Shown in pieces: positions 45,235 through 52,885 of a stretch of 64,000 nucleotides of DNA. The notes under the pieces are model-generated. The model made no database searches. It was not told the origin of the DNA and saw only the letters and a list, made by a program, of their open reading frames with translations. Each line of letters starts with the position of its first letter. Position 1 is the stretch's first letter. Source of the stretch: Streptomyces mirabilis (GTDB lineage Bacteria > Actinomycetota > Actinomycetes > Streptomycetales > Streptomycetaceae); NCBI RefSeq assembly GCF_018310535.1, contig NZ_CP074102.1, positions 62,001 through 126,000 on the forward strand, written 5' to 3'. Made by a program: the position numbers and the translations under genes.

Positions 45235-46335
45235 CTACGCGTCGACGCTCGGCTCCCCGCCCTCGTACGCCGCCGTCAGCAGCGCCAGCACACCGCCCAG
45301 GGTGACCTCGCGCGGGTTCGGATACGTCTGTGCGACGGCCTGTTCGGCGGCCACCGCCAGATCGGTCTTCTTGAGGCCGAGTTCGGCGAGGCTCCGGGGA
45401 GCGCCGAGGTCCCCGGCCAGCGCCCGCAGGGCATGGGGGACGTCGTCGGTGCCGCCCAGGGCGCGCGAGAGCGCGGTGATCGCCCGGGGCACGGCGGGCG
45501 CGTTGTAGGCGAGGGCGTACGGGAGGACCACCGTGTGCGTCTCGGCGTGCGGCAGGCCGAAGGCGCCGCCGAGGACGTGGCACAGCTTGTGGTGCAGGCC
45601 CATGGTGGTGGCGCCGAGACAGGCGCCGCAGAGCCAGGCGCCGTACAGGGCCCGGCCGCGCGCGTCGAGGTCGCCGGGGGCGGCGGCCACCAGCGGCAGG
45701 GCCCCTGTCATCGCCCGTACGCCCTCCTCGGCCATGAGCGAGACGAGGGGCGAGGCGTCGGGCGCGTAGAGGGCCTCGACGGCGTGGGCGAGCGCGTTGA
45801 CGCCGCTGGTGACGGTGAGGGGCACGGGGAGCGAGAGGGTGAGCTCGGGGTCGTAGACGACGCTGCGGGGCTGGACGGCGGGGTCGCGTCCGGTGCGCTT
45901 GGCGCCGTGCTCGGTGAGTCCCCAGACCGGGGTCATCTCGGAGCCGGAGTAGGTGGAGGGCACGGCGATCAGGGGCAGGCCGGTGCGCAGCGCGATCGCC
46001 TTGCCGAGGCCGATCGCCGAGCCGCCGCCGACCGCGACACACCCGTCGGCGCCGACCGCGCGCGCCGCCTCGACGGCCCGGTCGGCGACCTCTACGGGTA
46101 CGTGCATCCGGGCCTCGGCGTGCAGCCCCGCGCAGGCGTCGCCCAGGGCGTCCGCGACCGCGCGTGCCGTGTCCTCGCCCCTGCCGCCGCAGACCACCAG
46201 CACCCTGCGCAGCCCGAGCCGGGCGGCCTCGTCGGGGGTCGCGGAGACGGCGGCGCCGGGCCGGAAGACGATCCGCGCGGGCTGGGTCTCGTACGAGAAG
46301 TCGAGCGGGGTGTTCATGTCGGTCATGGTGCTCAT
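45235..46335 (-). CDS. Maleylacetate reductase
   Basis: A 366-residue iron-alcohol-dehydrogenase-type enzyme reducing maleylacetate to 3-oxoadipate with NAD(P)H. It contains VAVGGGSAIGLGKAIALRTG, PSTYSGSEMTPVWGLTE, TSGVNALAHAVEALYAPD and HHKLCHVLGGAFGLPHAETH. The ATG overlaps the dioxygenase stop codon (ATGA). Together the pair carries out hydroxyquinol ring cleavage and reduction, the lower resorcinol or hydroxybenzoate pathway. Confidence 0.93.
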   Translation of the reverse strand: MSTMTDMNTPLDFSYETQPARIVFRPGAAVSATPDEAARLGLRRVLVVCGGRGEDTARAVADALGDACAGLHAEARMHVPVEVADRAVEAARAVGADGCVAVGGGSAIGLGKAIALRTGLPLIAVPSTYSGSEMTPVWGLTEHGAKRTGRDPAVQPRSVVYDPELTLSLPVPLTVTSGVNALAHAVEALYAPDASPLVSLMAEEGVRAMTGALPLVAAAPGDLDARGRALYGAWLCGACLGATTMGLHHKLCHVLGGAFGLPHAETHTVVLPYALAYNAPAVPRAITALSRALGGTDDVPHALRALAGDLGAPRSLAELGLKKTDLAVAAEQAVAQTYPNPREVTLGGVLALLTAAYEGGEPSVDA

Positions 46336-47231
46336 TCCGGTTCCAGTACGAGGTCGAAGCGGGCGTGGCGGAAGGGGTTCGGGACGCCGAACTCCCCCGC
46401 CAGGGACGGGTCGTCGGTCTCCGTGAAGTCCTGGACCAGGCTCTTCTTGACCGCGAACACCGCGTCGGAGTCGAGGTAGTCGCTGCCCGCGACGAAGATG
46501 TGCGTGGTGACCGGGGCGTGGCCCTCGGCCGAGGCGATGAAGTGGATGTGGGCGGGGCGGTAGGGGTGCCGGGCCGTGGCGCGCAGCAGTTCACCGACCG
46601 GGCCGTCGGTGGGGATCGGGTACGGGCTCGGTAGGCAGGTGCGGAACCAGAAGTGGCCCTCGGCGTCGGCCGTGAACAGTCCCCGCCCGTTGCCGGCCGG
46701 CTGGACGTCCGGCTGCTGGACGTCGTAGTAGCCCTCGGAGTCGGCCTGCCACACGTCGAGGACCGCGCCCGGCAGCGGGGTGCCGCCCTTGCCCAGGACC
46801 CGGCCGCTGACCACGCACGGCTCGCCCCTGCCCACCAGGTCGAGGTTCGCGCCGAGCGCGCGGATCGGCGATCTGGTCAGGTGGAACGGGCCGAGGACCG
46901 TCGACTCGGTGGCACCCGGGTCCCGGTGGCCGCCCAGCGTCTCCACGAGCATCGAGACGCCGAGCACGTCCGACAGCAGGATGAACTCCTGGCGGGTGTC
47001 GGTGCACTGCTGCCCGGTCGCGGTCAGGAATCCGATCGCGCGTTCCCATTCCGCCATCGTCGGCTCCGTCTCGCGCACGAAGTCGTGCAGATGGCGGGTG
47101 AGCGCGCCGAGCAGTTCACGCAGACGGGGATCGGCCGTGCCCCGCACGCTGTCGACGACGGCGTCGGTGATGCCGTGCGTGAAGTCGGTCGTGGCATCGG
47201 CCGTCGTCGAGCGGTTCGGTTCGTCTGTCAT
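46332..47231 (-). CDS. Intradiol dioxygenase, probable hydroxyquinol 1,2-dioxygenase
   Basis: A 299-residue intradiol ring-cleaving dioxygenase. The N-terminal helical dimerisation domain (LRELLGALTRHLHDFVRETE, GQQCTDTRQEFILLSDVLG) precedes the Fe(III) site: tyrosine in WQADSEGYYDVQ, and tyrosine plus two histidines in RHPYRPAHIHFI. The adjacent maleylacetate reductase makes hydroxyquinol the best substrate guess over catechol. The product is maleylacetate. Confidence 0.92.
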   Translation of the reverse strand: MTDEPNRSTTADATTDFTHGITDAVVDSVRGTADPRLRELLGALTRHLHDFVRETEPTMAEWERAIGFLTATGQQCTDTRQEFILLSDVLGVSMLVETLGGHRDPGATESTVLGPFHLTRSPIRALGANLDLVGRGEPCVVSGRVLGKGGTPLPGAVLDVWQADSEGYYDVQQPDVQPAGNGRGLFTADAEGHFWFRTCLPSPYPIPTDGPVGELLRATARHPYRPAHIHFIASAEGHAPVTTHIFVAGSDYLDSDAVFAVKKSLVQDFTETDDPSLAGEFGVPNPFRHARFDLVLEPE

Positions 47232-47247
47232 GCCGCTCCTCGCGGTG

Positions 47248-48480
47248 CTATCGGGACTGATCGCCGTCGGTGCCCGGGTCCACGAAGTGGAAGCCGGGCT
47301 CGGGAAACCTGGCGAACGCCCGGTGGGGCACGGACGAGGTGTAGGCGCCCGCGAGGGAGAACACCACACGGTCGCCGGCCCGCAGCCCCGGCGCCCGGAC
47401 GTCCCGGACCAGGACGTCCCTGGAGGTGCTCAACTGGCCGGTGAGCGTGACCCGTTCACGGCGCACCACGGGCCGTGGCCAGGAGTAGGGCCACACGTCC
47501 ACTTCGAGTACGGACCAGGGCTGGTCGGGCCACGGCTGGTCGGGCCTCCTGGACGCCGACGTGCGCAGGTTCACCGCGCCACCGCGGACGACGGCGAAGT
47601 CCTCGTGTGCGCCGTGCTCGACGTCCAGCACCTCGCTCGCGTACCAGCCGCAGTACGCGGTCAGCGCGCGACCGGGCTCGATGCTCAGGGTCAGTTCCGG
47701 GTGTGCGGCGACGAGTCGGGCCAGTCCCTGGCCGTACGACTGCCAGTCGAAACGGCGTTCGGGGTGCTCGTAGTCCACCGCCATGCCGCCCCCGACGTTC
47801 ACCTCGGGGAGGCGCAGGCCGTGCCGTGCGGCGAGTTCACCGGTCCAGGCGACGACGCTCTCGGCCACCGCGAGGTGTTCGGGGGCGTGCAGGCCGTTGG
47901 CCAAGTGGGCGTAGACGCCGCGTAGTTCGAGGTTCGGGTAGCTGCCGTCGGTGAGCAGGCCGACGATCGTGTCCGCCTGTGCCGGGTCGAGGCCGGAGGT
48001 CCTGCGGCTCCGGCCGCCGTCGGCGAACAGATGGTCGGCCACCGGGAGGTTGAAGCGCGGCAGGACCGCCACCCGGCCGTCCGGAGCGTGCCGCTGGGCC
48101 AGCCCGGCCAGCATGTACAGCTCGTACTCGCTCTCCACGAGGAAGCGTGTCACGCCCTGCTCCAGCGCGTCCAAGAGCTCCGTCGGGGTCTTGTCCTGGC
48201 CGCCGAAGGCCAGTGGGTGGTCCGGCGCCGCCCGGGTGACGTGGGCCAGTTCGCTGTCGGTGGAGACCTTGTAGCCGTCGACGTACGGGGCGAGCGCGGT
48301 CAGGATCTCCGGTTCCCGGTTGGCCTGGGTCGCGTAGTACAGCTCGACGCGCTCGGGCAGCGCGGCCCGCACCGACGCGGCGTGTGCGCGCAGTGCCGCC
48401 AAGTCGTACACGTAGGCGGGAAGTTCCGTGGGCGGCAGGGTCAGGATGCGATCGCGCACCGCGAGTGAGGGTGTGTTCAT
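47248..48480 (-). CDS. Alanine-racemase-fold (type III PLP) protein lacking the catalytic lysine
   Basis: A 410-residue member of the Orn/DAP/Arg decarboxylase fold: PAYVYDLAALRAHAASVRAA, PNLELRGVYAHLANGL, LPEVNVGGGMAVDYEHPE, SIEPGRALTAYCGW and, at the C-terminus, LRAGDRVVFSLAGAYTSSVP. The PLP-binding motif should read YAxKAN; here it is LYYATQANREPEIL, with glutamine at residue 52 in place of the Schiff-base lysine. The remaining PLP phosphate site (GGGMA, EPGRALTA) is intact. It follows the same direction as the dioxygenase pair, ending 17 bp upstream of that gene. Either the chemistry differs or the protein is catalytically dead. Confidence 0.85.
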   Translation of the reverse strand: MNTPSLAVRDRILTLPPTELPAYVYDLAALRAHAASVRAALPERVELYYATQANREPEILTALAPYVDGYKVSTDSELAHVTRAAPDHPLAFGGQDKTPTELLDALEQGVTRFLVESEYELYMLAGLAQRHAPDGRVAVLPRFNLPVADHLFADGGRSRRTSGLDPAQADTIVGLLTDGSYPNLELRGVYAHLANGLHAPEHLAVAESVVAWTGELAARHGLRLPEVNVGGGMAVDYEHPERRFDWQSYGQGLARLVAAHPELTLSIEPGRALTAYCGWYASEVLDVEHGAHEDFAVVRGGAVNLRTSASRRPDQPWPDQPWSVLEVDVWPYSWPRPVVRRERVTLTGQLSTSRDVLVRDVRAPGLRAGDRVVFSLAGAYTSSVPHRAFARFPEPGFHFVDPGTDGDQSR

Positions 48481-48983
48481 GGGGCACTCCGGGTCGTATG
48501 GCGCAGGATACCGTCGGCACGCGACGAGGGCGGCGGACGGGGACCGGAGGAGCGTCCCGGCGGACGCAGGCGGTCGGGGACATGACACGTGCCACGGCAG
48601 CCGCCGAAATCGACGGGCCCGGATCGACGCGCTCTCCGTGCGGGGCCGGATCGACGCGCTCCCCGTGCGGGGTCGGTCGGCTCCGGCGGGGCACCATGGC
48701 GGTACCGACCGAGCGTCCGGTTCGGCGCGGCGGCCGGGAACCGGGAGACCGGCGGCGCCGTGCTCCGGCACGCCGACGCCTCCGCTCGCAGGGCCCGCGC
48801 CCTGTGGCATCCCACCATCATGCTGATCCGCGACTCCATACCCGAGGCCCCACACGATCTCTACCCGGTGGGAGATCCTTCGGCACCTCGAGCGGTCGGC
48901 GGTGTGGCGGCCCGTCACCCGGACGCGGCGGATCCTGAACCTGGCCGGCGGTGCGGGGGCTGGCTGATGGCTCCTGAACGCGG
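48481..48983. other. Intergenic region with a 27-bp direct repeat
   Basis: Around 48620-48672 a unit beginning CGGATCGACGCGCTC and ending CGTGCGGGG occurs twice in tandem. The rest contains several open frames (for example SARRARALWHPTIMLIRDSI) but none that I can assign. It presumably includes the promoter of the PLP-fold gene. Confidence 0.4.
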
Positions 48984-49020
48984 CGCGGTGCCCGACCCCG
49001 GGTCGGGGTCGGGCACCGCG
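48984..49020 (-). terminator. Terminator after the SH3-like gene
   Basis: CGCGGTGCCCGACCCC and GGGGTCGGGCACCGCG form a perfect 16-bp stem with a five-base loop, 10 bp beyond the stop at 49031. Confidence 0.88.
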
Positions 49021-49030
49021 TGTGGGTCGG

Positions 49031-49384
49031 TCAGCAGGTGGCGGAGGCCGGGAGGCCGCCGTACTGGTCGCCCTTGAGGTAGACGGCGCTCACATAGCCC
49101 TCGGCCAGTCGCACCCAGACGTCGTTGACGTAGCCGTTGTCGCGGATGGTCTCGCCATGGGTCCAGCAGGAGGCGCCGCGCGGCTGCCCGGCGGCGACAT
49201 GCCCGGTGATGTCGGTGGTGGTCGAGGGGCCGGAGCGGACGTTGACGTTCACATACGGCGTGACGGCGTACGGCAGCCCCGCCGCCGCGGCCTGCGCCCC
49301 GGCCGCGCCGGTCAGCAGCAGTCCGGTGGCCAGCGCGCCGACGCCCGCCGTGGCGAACGCCTTGGTCCTCATCCTCATGGTCAT
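49031..49384 (-). CDS. Secreted SH3-like domain peptide
   Basis: 117 residues: a signal peptide (TAGVGALATGLLLTGAAGAQAA) and one bacterial SH3 domain (PYVNVNVRSGPSTTTDITGH, CWTHGETIRDNGYVNDVWVR, GYVSAVYLKGD). Two cysteines may form a disulfide. Such small secreted SH3 proteins are common in streptomycetes and may bind cell wall. The ATG at 49384 gives MTMRMRTKAF; internal ATGs are possible. Confidence 0.85.
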   Translation of the reverse strand: MTMRMRTKAFATAGVGALATGLLLTGAAGAQAAAAGLPYAVTPYVNVNVRSGPSTTTDITGHVAAGQPRGASCWTHGETIRDNGYVNDVWVRLAEGYVSAVYLKGDQYGGLPASATC

Positions 49385-49616
49385 GCGGTCCTTCCCCGTG
49401 GTGGAGTCCGGGCATGTTCCCGGGCCGGGCCGTGCGGCCCGCCCGGTCACGCCCGGGCCCACCCTGCCGGGTCGACGCCCGGGGGCGGAACTTCTTTCGA
49501 CGACGCTCGAAACGTCCGGCCACGACAGGCCGGTGCGCGTGGGTGGCCCGCGGTTCGAAGCCGGGGCGTCCGTCCGCACGCCCCGCGGCGCGTCGGCCCT
49601 GTCGCACAATGGGGCG

Positions 49617-50309
49617 ATGATCGACGGTACTTCGCCGACAACAACCCAACCGCCACCCAGGCTGGTCAAGGACGACGAGCTGACCGGCCATGCCGTGGTG
49701 GCCAACAGCACCATGAACCGCGAACGCGTCCTGGCGGGCGTCAACAGCTACGCCCGCGAACTCGGCTTCTCCCCCGCCGAGTTCCTGAACGACCACGGAC
49801 CCGCCCCGTCCTGGCTGGACCTGTGCAGCGGAGAGGGACTCGCCCTCCGCGAGGCGGCGCGGCGACTCCCCCAGGCCGCCATCACGGGCGTGGACCTGGT
49901 AGGCCCGCTGCTGCGGACGGCGCTGGCCGACGGCCTCGAACTCGTCACCGCGGATCTCGGCCGGTGGTCACCGGGCCGCCGCTACGACCTCATCACCTGC
50001 GTCCACGGACTGCACTACATCGGCGACCGGCTCACCCTGCTGGAGCGGGCCGCCTCCTGGCTCACCGGCACGGGTCTGCTGGTCGCCCATCTCGATCCCT
50101 CGACGCTGCGGCGCCCGGACGGCAGCGACGCGTCCCGCCCGGTCCTGGCGGCACTGCGGGCCGCCGGCTTCCAGTACTCGGCCCGCCACCACCGCCTCAG
50201 CCTGCGGGGCGGCCGCCCCGTCACCCTGCCCTTCGCCTACCTCGGCGCCGACCCGCACGCCGGACCCAACTACACCGGTCAGCCGGCCGTCGCCTCGTAC
50301 TACCGCTGA
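49617..50309 (+). CDS. SAM-dependent methyltransferase
   Basis: A 230-residue class I methyltransferase: WLDLCSGEGLALREAARRLP is the SAM motif, followed by ITGVDLVGPLL, YDLITCVHGLHYIGDRLTLL and TGLLVAHLDPSTL. The substrate is unknown. It is monocistronic; divergent from the SH3-like gene. The tRNA remnant and its terminator lie just downstream. Confidence 0.85.
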   Translation: MIDGTSPTTTQPPPRLVKDDELTGHAVVANSTMNRERVLAGVNSYARELGFSPAEFLNDHGPAPSWLDLCSGEGLALREAARRLPQAAITGVDLVGPLLRTALADGLELVTADLGRWSPGRRYDLITCVHGLHYIGDRLTLLERAASWLTGTGLLVAHLDPSTLRRPDGSDASRPVLAALRAAGFQYSARHHRLSLRGGRPVTLPFAYLGADPHAGPNYTGQPAVASYYR

Positions 50310-50335
50310 GCCCCCGGCCGGCCCCGGAAACGAGG

Positions 50336-50370
50336 AAGAGGCCGTATCGAAATGTCCGATACAACCTCTT
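50336..50370 (-). terminator. Hairpin of the former tRNA at 50.4 kb
   Basis: AAGAGG/CCTCTT and GTATCG/CGATAC arms form a two-part stem placed 18 bp from the tRNA-like 3' end, as in the intact tRNA-Pro loci. It may now terminate the methyltransferase transcript on the other strand. Confidence 0.6.
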
Positions 50371-50386
50371 ACCCGCGACTTCAAAA

Positions 50387-50429
50387 GTCGGGACGACGGG
50401 ATTTGAACCTGCGACCGCTTGACCTCCAG
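50387..50429 (-). other. 3' fragment of a tRNA-Pro gene (possible attachment-site remnant)
   Basis: These 43 bp match positions 36301-36343 of intact tRNA-Pro with three or four mismatches, covering the anticodon loop, T-arm and 3' acceptor strand. The 5' half of the tRNA is absent; homology stops abruptly in the anticodon loop, the usual crossover area of tyrosine integrases. It forms a direct repeat with the tRNA at 60705, bracketing about 10.3 kb. Confidence 0.65.
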
Positions 50430-50835
50430 GAGACGCGCGTCCAACGGCTGCTGCCGGGTCACGAGGCCGGCTCGCCGGGGCTCGTCACGGCGTGAAACCT
50501 TGCGCATGAGCTCGCGGATGGTGTCGTGCCATTGCCAGAATTCGCTGCCGCACCACTGTTCCTCAACCGAAGGCTCACCGGTCTGTCGCCCTCGCGATCG
50601 CTGAACCGGTTGCGGAGGGATGTACACGTACGACGAGCAGCCTGCCCAATGCGATCCCCCCGTTCGCGGCCTCCCGAAGTATGCGCACACCGCCGCGCCC
50701 GGCAACGAGGCAGCAGACAGGCAAGAAAACGGCATTCCGCACGGGGCGAGAGCGTTCATGCCTCCGCCGGCGCGGACGGCCCACCTACGACAACGCGACG
50801 AGGACCGCGGCCGTAAGGTCGAGGCCCTCTGTTCA
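50430..50835. other. Non-coding or decayed interval beside the tRNA fragment
   Basis: No supported gene. A minus-strand open frame contains CGSEFWQWHDTIRELMRKVS, which looks protein-like, but it is short, runs into the tRNA fragment and matches no family I know. It may be the end of a lost mobile gene. Confidence 0.35.
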
Positions 50836-52809
50836 TCAGACGCCGAAGACCTGGAACTCCGAGACCTGTCCGGCCGGCCAGCCGTTGTTGGCGGTGAAGG
50901 TGAGTCGTACGTAGCGGGTGGTGACGGTGGAGGGGAGCGTGAGGGTCGCGGTGTTGCCGGTCGTCGGGTCGAAGGTGTAGTCCGCCGGGGCGAGGACTTG
51001 GGTGAAGGTGGTGCCGTCCGTGCCGGCCTGGACGGAGATGGTCTGGGTACGGGTGGCCCAGGCGGTGGCCGGGGGGAGGTGGAGGACGATCCGTTCGACC
51101 CCGATCGTGGCGCCCAGATCGACCTGGACCCACTGCGGGAAGGCGTTGTTGGCGGACTCCCAGTAGGTGTTGGTGTCGCCGTCGGTCGCGTTGCCCGAGG
51201 TGTATGTCTGGGTGTGGCTGCTCTCCGAGGTGGGGCGATGGAGGGCGAGGTTGGTGGTGCTGGAAGGGGGGTCGGTGGTGACGGTGGCCTGGTTGGAGGG
51301 CTGCGACACGTTGCCCGCCGCGTCGAGGGCGACGACGTCGAAGGTGTACGCGGTGGACGCGCCGAGTCCGGTGACAGTGAACGAGGCGGCGCTGGTGGTG
51401 TCCACCTGTGTGCTGGTCGAGCCGGACACCTGAAGGATCCGGTAGCCGGTCACGCCGACGTCGTCGGTCGACGGGTTCCAGGCCAGCGAGACGGAGTTGC
51501 TGGTGTGCCCGGTGACAGTCAGGGCACTCGGCGCGGCGGGCGGTGTGGTGTCACCGCCGGTGGGGACGGTCGGCTGGGTGGGGCGAGTGGCGGTCAGCGC
51601 GATCTGGCCCTTGAGCATGCGGCCGCCGTCGCCGGTCAGGCGAAGGTAGTAGTCGGCGGAGCAGGCGGTGCCGTCCTCGTCGAGGGCGAGGAATCCGGAG
51701 TTGGTGGGCACCCATGCCTGAGTCTCGGCGGTCTTGGCGATCTGGTTGCCCTCGTTGAACTCGTCGAACATCGAGATGTAGATGCCCTGCACCCCGGCCC
51801 GCACCACGTTGTAGAACTGCCGCCACATGAAGTCGCCGTGTACGCGCTGCCGGGCGGAGACGTCGCCGGGCAGGACACAGGGCTGGTAGTCGATGCCGTT
51901 GGCGTTGCAGTCGGCCTGGTCGCCGAGCGTGTAGGTGTTGTAGGCGTTGTCGGCCTCGGTCACATTGGCGATGGCGCCGACCATCCACGGCGAGATCATG
52001 TTGAAGGCGTGGTAGACGCCCAGATAGCCGGGCCGTGAGCCCCCGGTGCCCGTCCGCCATTCCCGCGGGACTCCGCCGATGACGTAACAGCCCTGGCCCT
52101 TGAACCAGTTGATGACGTCGAGGCAGGCGTCGGCGGTGAAGGGGTGGTTGTTGTCGTCGAAGCCGAAGCCCCAGATGCAGACGACCGGCTTGCCGTTCTG
52201 CTTCGCGTACGCCGAGGACGCGGTGTGCGCGGACATCTTGTTCGTCCAGTCCGTCTTGATCTCGGACTGCATGTTCGTCCAGTTGGAGACGTCGTACATG
52301 ATGTAGAACTTCCGCCCGTACGACTCGGCGGCGCTCCGCACCTTGGTCGCCATGGCGTCGCGGGTGGGGCCCTCTCCGCCGGTGGGGTTGAAGCGCTGGA
52401 GTGCCGCCGTGTCGATGTTGTTCTGCTGCATCCACAGGAAGTGGGTGTTCACCGTCTGCTGGTCGTACGAGGAGAACAGCTTTGCGGGCCGGCCGTTGCC
52501 CAGGCCGGCGTACGACGTCTGGTACGTGTTGGTGTAGTCACGCACATCGGGCCAGCAACTGATGCCGGTGTTGGACGGGGACGGCGGTTGGCCCCAGTTC
52601 TGGGTCCAGTGCCACCAGCCGTTGATGGGCGCGCCGTCGCCGATGCAGGCGAACCAGCCCTGGTAGCCGACGCTGATCTTGCCGACCACGTCGCCCGGCG
52701 GGCTGGCCGCTGCCGCGCTCTGGGAGAGTACGGTCTCGGTCGCTCCGACGGTTCCCACCGCGGTGGCCGCGATCGCGGCCCGTAAGAAGACTCTGCGTGT
52801 GACACCCAT
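50836..52809 (-). CDS. Tat-secreted GH71/GH99-like glycoside hydrolase with FnIII and discoidin domains
   Basis: A 657-residue secreted enzyme. The N-terminus has a twin-arginine signal (TRRVFLRAAIAATA). A TIM-barrel catalytic domain follows: KISVGYQGWFACIGDGAP, NGWWHWTQNWGQPP, YIMYDVSNWTNMQSEIKTDW, VCIWGFGFDDNN and YISMFDEFNEGNQI, with acid residues placed as in GH71/GH99-type enzymes. Next is one fibronectin III domain (PSALTVTGHTSNSVSLAWNP) and a C-terminal F5/8C discoidin/CBM32 module (YWESANNAFPQWVQVDLG). GH71 members cut alpha-1,3-glucan. The same discoidin module ends the two proteins upstream, which implies a shared polysaccharide target. Confidence 0.87.
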   Translation of the reverse strand: MGVTRRVFLRAAIAATAVGTVGATETVLSQSAAAASPPGDVVGKISVGYQGWFACIGDGAPINGWWHWTQNWGQPPSPSNTGISCWPDVRDYTNTYQTSYAGLGNGRPAKLFSSYDQQTVNTHFLWMQQNNIDTAALQRFNPTGGEGPTRDAMATKVRSAAESYGRKFYIMYDVSNWTNMQSEIKTDWTNKMSAHTASSAYAKQNGKPVVCIWGFGFDDNNHPFTADACLDVINWFKGQGCYVIGGVPREWRTGTGGSRPGYLGVYHAFNMISPWMVGAIANVTEADNAYNTYTLGDQADCNANGIDYQPCVLPGDVSARQRVHGDFMWRQFYNVVRAGVQGIYISMFDEFNEGNQIAKTAETQAWVPTNSGFLALDEDGTACSADYYLRLTGDGGRMLKGQIALTATRPTQPTVPTGGDTTPPAAPSALTVTGHTSNSVSLAWNPSTDDVGVTGYRILQVSGSTSTQVDTTSAASFTVTGLGASTAYTFDVVALDAAGNVSQPSNQATVTTDPPSSTTNLALHRPTSESSHTQTYTSGNATDGDTNTYWESANNAFPQWVQVDLGATIGVERIVLHLPPATAWATRTQTISVQAGTDGTTFTQVLAPADYTFDPTTGNTATLTLPSTVTTRYVRLTFTANNGWPAGQVSEFQVFGV

Positions 52810-52840
52810 CTGGACTCCTCTGGACTCCGCTTCGGTGGTC

Positions 52841-52874
52841 GGTGCCGCCGAGCGCGCTCGCGCTCGGCGGCACC
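52841..52874 (-). terminator. Terminator after the 52886 gene
   Basis: GGTGCCGCCGAGCG and CGCTCGGCGGCACC form a 14-bp stem with a six-base loop. Its outer part GGTGCCGCCG is shared with the hairpin after the second beta-helix enzyme (56694-56724). Confidence 0.85.
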
Positions 52875-52885
52875 CTCGGGTCGGA

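Noticed and set aside
48689..49077. ORFs between the PLP-fold gene and the SH3 gene
   Set aside because: They mix repeat translations with unassignable sequence; one hydrophobic-looking segment is too short to support a gene.
50620..52785. Long plus-strand ORFs opposite the three glycoside hydrolase genes
   Set aside because: The translations are low-complexity Gly/Val/Arg-rich shadows; the minus strand encodes clear signal peptides and domains.
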